In this document: piece by piece, positions 8,801-16,034 of the stretch
Layout: each line of letters starts with the position of its first letter
Numbering within the stretch: position 1 is the first letter of the stretch
From: a virus
Virus record (IMG/VR): IMGVR_UViG_3300017956_000118
Location: 1-25,385 of that record
Length of the DNA stretch: 25,385 bases
Reading direction: 5' to 3' (one strand)
Position numbers and translations under genes: made by a program
Notes under the pieces: generated by a model
Databases searched by the model: none
What the model saw: the letters and a program-made list of their open reading frames with translations, nothing else
What the model was told of the DNA's origin: nothing

Positions 8801-11800
8801 ATAGTGTAAGTGTAAGTTCGCCAGATGTTTCATTTGGATACGAACTAAACGACAAGATTTTAATAAGTGGATCAACATTTAATAATGGCGATAATACTAA
8901 TGATTTAATACTTACTGTAAGTCAAACAGGATTAAATGGTTCTGTTGTAAATGTGAGTATAGCAGGCACTGCTCCAGATGCAATAGTAACTTACCTTAAT
9001 CCATCGTATACAACAACCGGTGTTGGCATTTTAAATTCGTATGATATTACCAGAACTGGCGTTACGTATTCTTTAAATTTCACCAATACACAAGATTTTG
9101 GGCCGGCTGATACTATCACTATCTTAGGAACAGAGCTAGATGGCGCTGCACCTGCTAATGATTGCGAAATAACAGTTAACACGGTAGATGTAAATGGAGC
9201 AATAGAAACTTTTAGTATCGTAGGGACTGCAGTGAATATAGATTCAGCTGCTGATTTAGCTGGAACAAATTTTGATGGCCTTAATGCAACATTTAACATA
9301 GAGCTATCAGCAGGAAGTTATGTAAATGCTACAGTAAATCAACCCGGTAACAATTTTGCAGTTGGACAAGAAATAATTGTTTCTGGGTCAGATTTACTTG
9401 GAACAAGTCCTACAAATGATTTAACATTACAAGTTGTAAGTGTTAATACCGATTACAGTTTAGCAACTGTATCTGTTTCGCAAGGAATAGCAGCAGGAGG
9501 TATAGGATCATTTACAAATGTTAGCCCAACTATTGATAATCCATCTGGAAGTAATGCTATTTTTTCTGTTCTTAGATCAGGCCCAACTTACAGTGTTAAT
9601 GTTATTAATGGAGGAATAGGTTATAGGATTGGTGACAGATTAATTATTACAGGAAATTTATTAGGCGGAAGTTCGCCGGCAAATGATTTAATTATAAGAA
9701 TTTTAGAAGACTATGATGGGCAAATTTTAGATGATTCAACAAATAGATTTGAACTTATATACGAATCTACAACTACAAGTTTTTTAATTAATTTTATATC
9801 AACTGTAAGAGTAACTGAATTATCTACAGGCGATCTTACGCAAGGTACTGAAATAGATTTTACAGCGTTAGCATCTCTTGAAATTAACTTCCAAAATGCA
9901 CACGGGCTTGTACCCGGAGACACATTTATTGTGACTATAAATTCAGATGATGGTGTAAATAATCATCTATTAGCATCGGGAGCTTTTTTTGTTTCAGACG
10001 TTCCTGAAACAAATCTATTAAGATATCAAGCACGTTCAGTAGGTTTTATTGACACAGATATACAAACTATTGAGACCCCTACAACACAATATAATGCAGG
10101 TGAGTGGGAATGGTTAGAATCAAATGGATTTATAGATGATACTCCTGTTACGTATATTACTATATTCTGGAATGAAGAAATCATCTATCAAGTAAACAGT
10201 TATGACAATCCTATTGAATATAATAATGTTAGACTAACAAATCCAGATTCTTACACTTTGCCAGATGGAACAAAGAGGTACGAACGAGGCTCGTTGCAAA
10301 ATAATTTACCACCTACAATTATAAGCTATCAAGTAACAGAAGTAATAATCACAATAGAAGCACAAGATCCTATTAATGGCGACATTTATCCTCGACCTGA
10401 TTCATTTTTTATTCATAGACCATATGACGGCGGTGTACAATTAGGAACTGGTGGTCCGCAACATGGGGCGCAAGCTATTAGACAAAGTAAAAAATATATT
10501 AGATACCAATCTGGTAAAGGTATTATGTACACAACTGGTGCTTTATTTGCGCCAAGTTATGATTTAAGAAGTGTAACTGCTAATGGTATTGAAGTTAATA
10601 GTTTAATAACTGTAGTAACAGATGACAACGATCACGGCGTGCAAGAAGGTGGCGTGATAAGACTGTTAGGTATAGAAACACCAGGATTCAATAGTGGTCC
10701 ACAAACTGCAGTTCCTCCAGTCTTTGATTACACTGTTGTATCGGTTATAGACGAAAGAACCTTTACAGTAAGATCACAAAGAAGATTAGGATCAACAACA
10801 GCTAAATTAGGATTTGATGCTCAAATGTCGGTTGTTTCATGGCATGGAGCAACTGTTAGATCTGGAATTTTCGACGACCAAAATGGATTATTTTGGGAAT
10901 ACGACGGAACAAATATTAATGTAGTGCAACGTACTGGTACAAAACAAATTTCTGGAACAATCGCAATTGACCAGAATACAAACTTGATGACTGGAACAAA
11001 TACAAAGTTTAGAGATCAATTAAAGGCAGGCGATAGAATTATTTTAAAAGGCATGACTCATGTGGTTACTCATGTTGATAGCAATACTGAATGCACAATT
11101 TCCCCTGATTGGCGCGGTGTTGTAAATATCAGTGGTGCAAAAGCAAATTTGATAGTTGAAAAAAGAGTAAAACAATCTGACTTTAATCATGATAAATTAG
11201 ATGGAACAGGACCTAGCGGATATGATATTGATATTGCAAAAATGCAAATGATTGGAATACAATACAGTTGGTACGGAGCTGGATTTATTGATTATATGTT
11301 ACGAGGAACAGATGGTAATTTTGTATTTGCCCACAGAATGCGAAATTCTAATGTTAACACTGAAGCTTTTATGCGTTCTGGAAATTTACCAGTTAGATAC
11401 GAAGTGTCAAATGAAGGACCATCTGGAAAACTTAAAAATAGTATGGATCTTGCCCAAACAACATGTACCTTGTATGATAGTAGCTTTTTTCCTAATAACG
11501 GAGTGATATATATAGACAATGAAGTTATACAATTTACTGGTAATGATATAGAAAATAATCAATTAACTGGATTAATTAGAGGATCTTCCTTAACTAATTT
11601 TCAAGCAGGTGCAATAAGAAACTATACAGCAGGACCTGCAGCAAGTCATCAAGCAGACACGGGAATAATTTTAATATCAACGACAATAACGCCTCTTATC
11701 AGTCATTGGGGGAGTGCATTTTTAACAGACGGTGGCTTTGATGAAGATCGTGGATACATTTTTTCATATACTGTTTCTCAATTATCAATTTCAACTAGTG

Positions 11801-12861
11801 CTCAAACAGCATTTTTAATTAGACTTGCGCCAAGTGTTTCTAATGCGCTAGTTGGTGACTTAGGAGAAAGAGAACTTTTAAATAGAGCACAACTCTTATT
11901 ACAAGGAATTGAAATAACAAGCGATACTGGTTCAGGTGGTATTGTTATTGATGGAATATTGAACCCGCAAAATTATCCAACTAATCCTTCTGCTATTACT
12001 TGGTCTGGTTTATCAAATCAAGCACAAGGAGGACAACCAAGTTTTGCACAAGTTGCCGCTGGAGGAGCTATTGATTGGGGAGCAGGTACACCTGTAACAG
12101 CTACAGCAACTGTAGAATCAAGCATAGATACAGGTTTTGTATTCAACGGTATTCAAAGAGATAGATATAGTCCACTTCCGTTATTGTTATCAGAATTCAA
12201 TAATAATCCTATATTAGTCGGATCAATTATGTATTCTACAAATCCCGATGTTTTTACAGATTCAGGAGAGACATTTTTTGTAACAAATATCATCCAATTT
12301 CCAAATTTTGGAGAAGTTGACATTTATTATAATTCTACTTTAGGAAATCAACAGTCTCAAGGTAATACAAACACAAATACTGATTTTAAATTTATATATG
12401 CTGCACCGAGTGGTAAAGTAAGTAAATTGTTATTTACTAAAAGTTCATGGGAAGCGTCTGGTGCTTCAATTGGTACTCCTATATCACCAACAGATAGTAA
12501 TTGGCCAGCAGGAACAGCCGTTTCAAATGTACAATTTTTACGGCACGGACAGACTGAATTTTACGAAGTTTCATTTAACAATACTTCAGTTAACAACATA
12601 TCGCCAGGCGATACAGTAACATTTGAATTTGGCTCTGCATCTTATGCCGAGCCTGGAGAAACGGTTTTTTCTTTTATTGCAAATCCTGGAGAAAGATCAG
12701 TCCTTGGTCTTCAAGAATTAAAAGAACTTACGAATACGCCATTAGGTGGTAGAGGTATCTATCCAAACGGACCAGATATTTTAGCCATAAATGTTTATAA
12801 AGTAACTGGTTCTGCAGTAAATAGTAACATTACCTTAAGATGGGGAGAAGCACAAGCTTAA
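5899..12861 (+). CDS. Giant virion structural protein (2320 aa), fibre/baseplate-like, with internal repeats
   Basis: A 2320-residue protein, the largest in the window. The N-terminus (KPGIGYLDNKLPNAWNLF...NKDFILSEILSYI) and C-terminus (NGPDILAINVYKV...ITLRWGEAQA) resemble large structural proteins of marine T4-like phages. Visible architecture: three alpha-helical modules with KC-x-RD motifs at C54, C190 and C356 (residues about 40-440). A beta-rich middle follows. Five tandem modules of about 88 residues cover 866-1275. A C-terminal region has SKKYIRYQSGKGIMYTTGAL (about 1530), AKMQMIGIQYSWYGAGFIDY (about 1780) and a DNEVIQFTG-type strand region. No enzymatic motif is seen. The start is two bases after the previous stop with no strong ribosome site, so coupling is likely. 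It is probably a long fibre or baseplate-associated decoration. The precise role is inference. Confidence 0.75.
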   Translation: MAKTIIKNYVFKPGIGYLDNKLPNAWNLFLLNKDFILSEILSYINQEIADVEKCQRDINYIIEGAANDAALNTNYNARFLGYTEVNSLDLSNTVIRTINRARNAILNLNVTSSSNLAVNNINAFFDQLIEIINDGRDAAQPIFITPGVTTPVNSTAAKDQLLNNIDFIVAEINAYVAFTYPNADHNVDKCSRDIKYATEALAYDILYGGNAATYDQSKFFFYNTNENFPGIDPTHRIQTVSAYQHFQTIIQDIVQGIGVTPSDGNLAEQNVSGNVATASEASVLNALVEITINVVSAETSAEANQVLSNISRTPPVVTLWAVAELQDVYLEIIDNQEDIVTAITWPSNYTYNAEKCTRDANYVLDAYLYDLRYGGNEQTLETVKYYWDEDVAQVDGTRLPEIDTHAFIGELLNDFILLNIEFPRLGTVPQSIDLSYTSENDAFTRITTLTNTTVAIIENGLASAPTKEYNDVGTVKFTGMYNLEEILLITNVSKNEIIYNFGTSVAGGTLRKSKNYDSDFPAFNQTTDFVLTLTLNYNTESHTADDDLQLFVEQVENGKSILTTRPYNFGTDAIERNRVANPLSMLDADFEYGLQPTKWAAIGTLRGYPSIYEIPGTDTPVQNITTDASAGTFGIGQSLITVTTVGPHQLYPGDPFTIKALEDSVAGAARAEGSFTVVTTPSSSSFTYYAKAKVGTVNGQVIATSYTQLRKAGFYSGSSIGNATFDILSQGADATITLELDLLAGNNLIPFDGIAPDIGSPTDPVTVTDFPTGTQVTSVQATSAGGGTYISAQADGDWPAGSDFIEVIDATGIIEDLAIDRGDGTATFVESIVGNRLFLTNPLTSTLIGYTTLYENISAQNEISSGADALFDITATGANYSVTIVATGQDYGAGNRLFVPGNQLGGLINVHDLLINVETVVGNGSIDTISISGTAFDGNATIENVVGIVENNSGSGAIFDVSYADNIYSVSVSSPDVSFGYELNDKILISGSTFNNGDNTNDLILTVSQTGLNGSVVNVSIAGTAPDAIVTYLNPSYTTTGVGILNSYDITRTGVTYSLNFTNTQDFGPADTITILGTELDGAAPANDCEITVNTVDVNGAIETFSIVGTAVNIDSAADLAGTNFDGLNATFNIELSAGSYVNATVNQPGNNFAVGQEIIVSGSDLLGTSPTNDLTLQVVSVNTDYSLATVSVSQGIAAGGIGSFTNVSPTIDNPSGSNAIFSVLRSGPTYSVNVINGGIGYRIGDRLIITGNLLGGSSPANDLIIRILEDYDGQILDDSTNRFELIYESTTTSFLINFISTVRVTELSTGDLTQGTEIDFTALASLEINFQNAHGLVPGDTFIVTINSDDGVNNHLLASGAFFVSDVPETNLLRYQARSVGFIDTDIQTIETPTTQYNAGEWEWLESNGFIDDTPVTYITIFWNEEIIYQVNSYDNPIEYNNVRLTNPDSYTLPDGTKRYERGSLQNNLPPTIISYQVTEVIITIEAQDPINGDIYPRPDSFFIHRPYDGGVQLGTGGPQHGAQAIRQSKKYIRYQSGKGIMYTTGALFAPSYDLRSVTANGIEVNSLITVVTDDNDHGVQEGGVIRLLGIETPGFNSGPQTAVPPVFDYTVVSVIDERTFTVRSQRRLGSTTAKLGFDAQMSVVSWHGATVRSGIFDDQNGLFWEYDGTNINVVQRTGTKQISGTIAIDQNTNLMTGTNTKFRDQLKAGDRIILKGMTHVVTHVDSNTECTISPDWRGVVNISGAKANLIVEKRVKQSDFNHDKLDGTGPSGYDIDIAKMQMIGIQYSWYGAGFIDYMLRGTDGNFVFAHRMRNSNVNTEAFMRSGNLPVRYEVSNEGPSGKLKNSMDLAQTTCTLYDSSFFPNNGVIYIDNEVIQFTGNDIENNQLTGLIRGSSLTNFQAGAIRNYTAGPAASHQADTGIILISTTITPLISHWGSAFLTDGGFDEDRGYIFSYTVSQLSISTSAQTAFLIRLAPSVSNALVGDLGERELLNRAQLLLQGIEITSDTGSGGIVIDGILNPQNYPTNPSAITWSGLSNQAQGGQPSFAQVAAGGAIDWGAGTPVTATATVESSIDTGFVFNGIQRDRYSPLPLLLSEFNNNPILVGSIMYSTNPDVFTDSGETFFVTNIIQFPNFGEVDIYYNSTLGNQQSQGNTNTNTDFKFIYAAPSGKVSKLLFTKSSWEASGASIGTPISPTDSNWPAGTAVSNVQFLRHGQTEFYEVSFNNTSVNNISPGDTVTFEFGSASYAEPGETVFSFIANPGERSVLGLQELKELTNTPLGGRGIYPNGPDILAINVYKVTGSAVNSNITLRWGEAQA
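8494..9720 (+). repeat. Five tandem ~88-residue beta modules inside the giant structural protein
   Basis: Module starts lie near 8494, 8758, 9025, 9277 and 9547, so the period is 84-90 residues. Each module carries a shared pattern: A-x-F-x-[IV], then Y-S-V-x-[IV], a GxxYxxGDxIxIxG turn-strand, an Asn-Asp-Leu strand (modules 2, 4 and 5 have NDL, module 3 has NDC, module 1 has HDL), and in modules 1-3 a N-G-x-[IV]-x-x-x-[SI]-I-x-G-T-A end. The DNA has diverged, so these are old duplications kept at the protein level. Confidence 0.8.
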
Positions 12862-12865
12862 AATT

Positions 12866-13168
12866 ATGCCAATTTACAATTTTGAATGCAATAATTGCAC
12901 TAATAATTTTTTATCATTAGAAAATATTAACGAAGAACCCGATAAATGTCCAGAATGTTTAGAAAGCAAAGGGTTTAAAAAATTAGTATCGGCTTCTGTA
13001 ATTAGAACAGCAGGTAAAAAAAGTATGAGTGTAAAGCAAACAACAAGTGAATATTTTGGACCTAACGGTCCGATTAAAAAAGAAGAATATTTTCCAGAAG
13101 AAGTTAAGAGGAAAACCGAAGAAGAGCGTAAAAAAAGAGACGGAAAAGGGTCAAGTATTATAGTCTAA
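12866..13168 (+). CDS. FmdB-like small zinc ribbon protein
   Basis: A 100-residue protein that opens with MPIYNFECNNC, the signature start of the FmdB/CxxC_CxxC_SSSS zinc ribbon family. The two CxxC pairs (C8/C11 and C28/C31) would bind one zinc ion. Residues 32-60 follow the family pattern (KGFKKLVSASVIRTAG). The C-terminus is a highly charged Lys/Glu tail (about 70-94). The family is often annotated as regulatory, but its function in phages is not established. It starts four bases after the giant structural gene, so it is part of that transcript. Its TAA overlaps the stop of the opposing gene by two bases. Assembly cofactor or regulator of late expression are both possible. Confidence 0.8.
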   Translation: MPIYNFECNNCTNNFLSLENINEEPDKCPECLESKGFKKLVSASVIRTAGKKSMSVKQTTSEYFGPNGPIKKEEYFPEEVKRKTEEERKKRDGKGSSIIV

Positions 13169-13758
13169 TTTAAAGCATTAACAAAATCATATAAGCTATC
13201 AAAGGTATAGATTTTTTGCAATAAATTTTTGTTTAACCCTCTCTTTAAATTATTAATAGTTTTTTGCCCTTGTGCATTTTTTATTATTATCGGACGCGAT
13301 CCAATCTTTAAGGCAGCTTTTATATCTTCTAGCTTTGTACCAACATAAAAGCTATTTTTAAAAGAGATATAAGGATGCTCTGTTTCGCATCTTTTAAACA
13401 TTCCAATATTTGGTTTGGCATAATAATCATTTTTTTTATCACTTGCACTGTAATATAATGCATCAATGGATGGACAACCATATTGTCCTAATAATGAAAG
13501 CATATAACTATTAACTGCTTCTACATCGTCGATAGTCAAAAGTCCTTTCTCGATACCTCCTTGATTTGAAAGGATTACAACAGAAAACCCTTTTTGCTTT
13601 AATTTTGTTATAGCCTCTAAACTTTTTGGTATACTTTTAAAATCTTTGGGATCGCGGATCCAACCGTTACATTCATTTATTACACCATCTCTTTCTAATC
13701 CTATTACACATTTATTATTCTTGCTGAAAGAATCGTTATCGCCCCAATATATGTTCAT
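13165..13758 (-). CDS. GmhB-like HAD-superfamily protein with altered catalytic residues
   Basis: A 197-residue protein with the layout of D-glycero-D-manno-heptose-1,7-bisphosphate 7-phosphatase (GmhB) and histidinol-phosphatase-type HAD enzymes: xERDGVIN (21-28), GWIRDPKDF, AITKLKQKGFSVVILSNQGG (motif II S64), KP at K115 (motif III) and VGTKLEDIKAA (motif IV). Three things differ from the active family. The nucleophile Asp of LDRDG is Glu (E22). The Asp of the VGD metal motif is Thr (T141). The Cys/His zinc loop before the KP motif is replaced by YSASDKKNDYYAKP. I therefore doubt normal phosphatase activity. Its ATG lies one base after the stop of the cupin-like gene, so it is the last gene of the minus-strand operon. 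It could be a pseudoenzyme, or bind a sugar phosphate. Confidence 0.78.
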   Translation of the reverse strand: MNIYWGDNDSFSKNNKCVIGLERDGVINECNGWIRDPKDFKSIPKSLEAITKLKQKGFSVVILSNQGGIEKGLLTIDDVEAVNSYMLSLLGQYGCPSIDALYYSASDKKNDYYAKPNIGMFKRCETEHPYISFKNSFYVGTKLEDIKAALKIGSRPIIIKNAQGQKTINNLKRGLNKNLLQKIYTFDSLYDFVNALN

Positions 13759-13759
13759 A

Positions 13760-14107
13760 TTAATTTGTAATTATAAAATTATCTTTTTCAGTTTCTCCTG
13801 CAGAAACTTCTGCTAAACTTCCACTTTCTTTTAAACAAGTAATTTGATATGGAACTAATTTAGGTATTGTAAATGTGTTTCCGTCTTGTAGTTCTTGGGA
13901 TTTTAGTTCACCGGATGTAGTATCAATTATTTGCAATAAAAAATTTCCTGAATTAATAAAAAAACTTTTATCAGTATCTTTATGGAAAATTAATTTAGTT
14001 TTTGCTTTTTGTCTTGAAAAAACATGAATCTTTGCTGAATAATTATCAAAATTTGCCCAATGCAAAAAATATCCATAATCAGTTTCTTTTACATTTTCAT
14101 TTGACAT
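13760..14107 (-). CDS. Cupin-like protein (degenerate metal site)
   Basis: A 115-residue protein with a single cupin-like beta-barrel pattern: KTKLIFHKDTDKSFFINSGN (38-55), then LLQIID, and DGNTFTIPKLVPYQITC (75-91), as in sugar-phosphate-isomerase-type cupins. The usual His-x-His of cupin motif 1 is H42-x-D44, and the His of motif 2 is Gln (Q88), so the common four-residue metal site is not complete. The start follows an AAAGGT site, 7 bases after the Nudix stop. It lies between a Nudix hydrolase and a GmhB-like protein, which suggests a nucleotide-sugar or sugar-phosphate context. Binding without catalysis is possible. The family call is by fold pattern only. Confidence 0.55.
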   Translation of the reverse strand: MSNENVKETDYGYFLHWANFDNYSAKIHVFSRQKAKTKLIFHKDTDKSFFINSGNFLLQIIDTTSGELKSQELQDGNTFTIPKLVPYQITCLKESGSLAEVSAGETEKDNFIITN

Positions 14108-14114
14108 ATTACCT

Positions 14115-14546
14115 TTATTCTAACTCATTTATGTATTTGAGAATTGTTTCAATTTTTATTTGATTAATTTTATTGTTTAATGTATTTTTTAGTCCATGAT
14201 GTAAGGGCCTTGGCCATTTTCCTAATGATACCCAAGCATACCCATTGTGTTCACAATTTAATATAGGAGAAAATTCTTTTTCTACTAAACAAAGATAAGT
14301 GTGGAATAAAAAATGGTCATCTTTACTAACAAAAGTTTCTAAAGGTATAATTTTTTTTATATTAATTTCACCTACTTCTTCTTGAACTTCTCTAAAAAGC
14401 CCATTAGTTGGTGTTTCAAATTTTTCATTTGTTCCACCAACTAATCCCCAAAAATTAGAATACTTACCTTTTGCTCTGTGTAAAAATAAGAATCTTTTGT
14501 AATCTAAAGAATAAAATAAAGCGCCACTGCAAACTATTTCTTTCAT
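14115..14546 (-). CDS. Nudix hydrolase
   Basis: A 143-residue protein with an intact Nudix box: G38-x5-E44-x7-R52-E53-V54-Q55-E56-E57-V58-G59 within WGLVGGTNEKFE...FREVQEEVGE. The box binds Mg and cleaves a nucleoside diphosphate linked to another group X. The N-terminal strand (VCSGALFYSLDYKRFLFLHR) and the FWGLVGG strand before the box are typical. The C-terminal GYAWVSLGKWPRPLHHGLK segment resembles sugar-nucleotide-type Nudix proteins, but the substrate cannot be decided from sequence. It is 13 bases downstream of gp15, with a near-consensus late box in the gp15 tail (14565-14572). The upstream ribosome site is weak. In context with the cupin and the GmhB-like protein, a GDP- or ADP-sugar substrate is plausible. 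Confidence 0.85.
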   Translation of the reverse strand: MKEIVCSGALFYSLDYKRFLFLHRAKGKYSNFWGLVGGTNEKFETPTNGLFREVQEEVGEINIKKIIPLETFVSKDDHFLFHTYLCLVEKEFSPILNCEHNGYAWVSLGKWPRPLHHGLKNTLNNKINQIKIETILKYINELE

Positions 14547-14559
14547 GTAAATAGTTATC

Positions 14560-16026
14560 TTAAAAATTTATACGCCATGCTCCATGTGGATATTCTCCTT
14601 CAAAACTTAAAATCCACTCTCCGTTAATAAATTTATATTGTATGCCTGTGTTTAGATTTGTTGTGTAAACAATATCAGTTCCATTAGTGCTTGCGTCAAA
14701 AACAATTGTCCAATTATTACCATCCCACTCAATAATATCATTGGCTTCTGCTGTAAAATCACTACCATTGTTATTTTTCCATGCATCTGCACCATCTGAA
14801 TTATTTAAAGAACCTATATTTTCATTTAATAATAAAAGTCGCAAACCAGTTGATTTTAAATTACTAGGATTTGTTTTTAACGGATCAATAATATAATCTA
14901 TTTTTGTTTTACTACCAGTTGGACCAATAAAAATTGTATCACTTGGCAGTGTATCAATATCCCAATTAACACTCATTATAAAATCATCTAATGGGTTAAA
15001 AGATAAATTTCCAACAATATCACTATCTAAATCATTTCTATATAAATGTATTTCTGAAAGACCAGGATTAAATACGTCTGGATATGCGTCTAAGTATTCT
15101 CTCCATGTAACTAGTTTAGCCGAAGCAGTATTTGGTATTAATTTCAATGTATTATTAATTACTAGTAAATCATAATCTTTATAAGTGGTTGCAATAACAG
15201 CATCGGTATCGGGTCGACTTGCAATTAAATCGCCAAATTCATTTTGCGATGTTCCATCATTATTAGTTGCAGGGAAGTGTTTTGCATCGGATTTGTATCT
15301 ACTGTCGGCATATGCTAATAATTCTGGCATAGTTTGTTGTAGATCCACATTGCCATAAGACTCATTAAAAATACTTGTTATGATTGTATGTATAATACCA
15401 AGTTTTTTAACTTTAGCAGGAGCTGAAATGTATATAGGCGTACTAAAACCTAAAGTTGCAATATCTATTTCACTTTCTGTACTTGTTCCTATACTTCTAC
15501 TACTAAAAGTTATATTTTCTAAATTTACTACACTTAAACTAGTCCAGTCTACAAAATTATCAGTAGTTTGTATCTCTAAACTTGGATTAAACAACATAAG
15601 AATTTGTTCTAAGATTTGTAATTTTTGATCTGTATTTGTTGACCAAATATCTGCATTAACTGATAAATTATATGGAGTTGGCATTAATCTTTCAACTGTA
15701 TAATTTTTACCTTGCATGTTTAGATATTCTTCGTTGTTCGCATCATATGCCCGCTCTCTAATATTAACCTTACTTACAAAACTACTATCAGATAATCTAG
15801 ACCTATCTAATTCTAAACCAGTTATGTATACTGAAATCTTTGGTGCTCCTATTAATTTTAATTCTGAATTATCTTTCAGTATAGATCCAACTTGCCGAGC
15901 TAAATCTCCATACACAACAGGAATAGTTTTAATATTTCCTTCAATATCTTTATGACTAAAATTACTCAACATCCTGACAATTTGAGTTATGTATCTTCTG
16001 ATTTGACCATCATAAAAATGTTGCAT
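14560..16026 (-). CDS. 15: gp15-like tail completion and sheath stabiliser, with long C-terminal extension
   Basis: A 488-residue protein. The first ~200 residues follow the T4 gp15 pattern: HFYDGQIRRYITQIVRMLSN at the start (T4 gp15 begins with a similar YFYN..FRRY..), IPVVYGD, then the conserved PTPYNLSVNADIWSTNTDQK, LQILEQILMLFNPSLEIQTT and DWTSLSVVNLENI. gp15 caps the tail tube and sheath and joins the tail to the neck. T4 gp15 is about 270 residues, so there are about 200 extra residues at the C-terminus. They are Asp/Asn-rich and end with two W-containing segments (IIEWDGNNWTIVF; KFINGEWILSF) of the type also seen in gp18, gp14 and the fibre. The start has an AAGGTGA site overlapping the gp14 stop. 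Co-transcribed with gp14 on the minus strand. Confidence 0.8.
   Translation of the reverse strand: MQHFYDGQIRRYITQIVRMLSNFSHKDIEGNIKTIPVVYGDLARQVGSILKDNSELKLIGAPKISVYITGLELDRSRLSDSSFVSKVNIRERAYDANNEEYLNMQGKNYTVERLMPTPYNLSVNADIWSTNTDQKLQILEQILMLFNPSLEIQTTDNFVDWTSLSVVNLENITFSSRSIGTSTESEIDIATLGFSTPIYISAPAKVKKLGIIHTIITSIFNESYGNVDLQQTMPELLAYADSRYKSDAKHFPATNNDGTSQNEFGDLIASRPDTDAVIATTYKDYDLLVINNTLKLIPNTASAKLVTWREYLDAYPDVFNPGLSEIHLYRNDLDSDIVGNLSFNPLDDFIMSVNWDIDTLPSDTIFIGPTGSKTKIDYIIDPLKTNPSNLKSTGLRLLLLNENIGSLNNSDGADAWKNNNGSDFTAEANDIIEWDGNNWTIVFDASTNGTDIVYTTNLNTGIQYKFINGEWILSFEGEYPHGAWRINF
14565..14572 (-). promoter_or_regulatory. Possible late promoter TATAAATT (minus strand)
   Basis: On the minus strand this reads TATAAATT, one base off the late consensus, inside the final codons of gp15 and 18 nt before the Nudix ATG. 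It could give the Nudix-cupin-HAD trio its own late promoter. One mismatch in an AT-rich context makes this weak. Confidence 0.25.
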
Positions 16027-16034
16027 TATTCACC

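Noticed and set aside
8642-8878. Minus-strand open frame of 78 codons in the giant structural gene
   Set aside because: Leu/His/Gln-rich low-complexity translation, antisense to the repeat modules, no ribosome site; a shadow of the repeated strands.
11252-11506. Plus-strand open frame in a second frame of the giant gene
   Set aside because: Fully inside the conserved C-terminal region and without start context; the main frame has the recognisable sequence.
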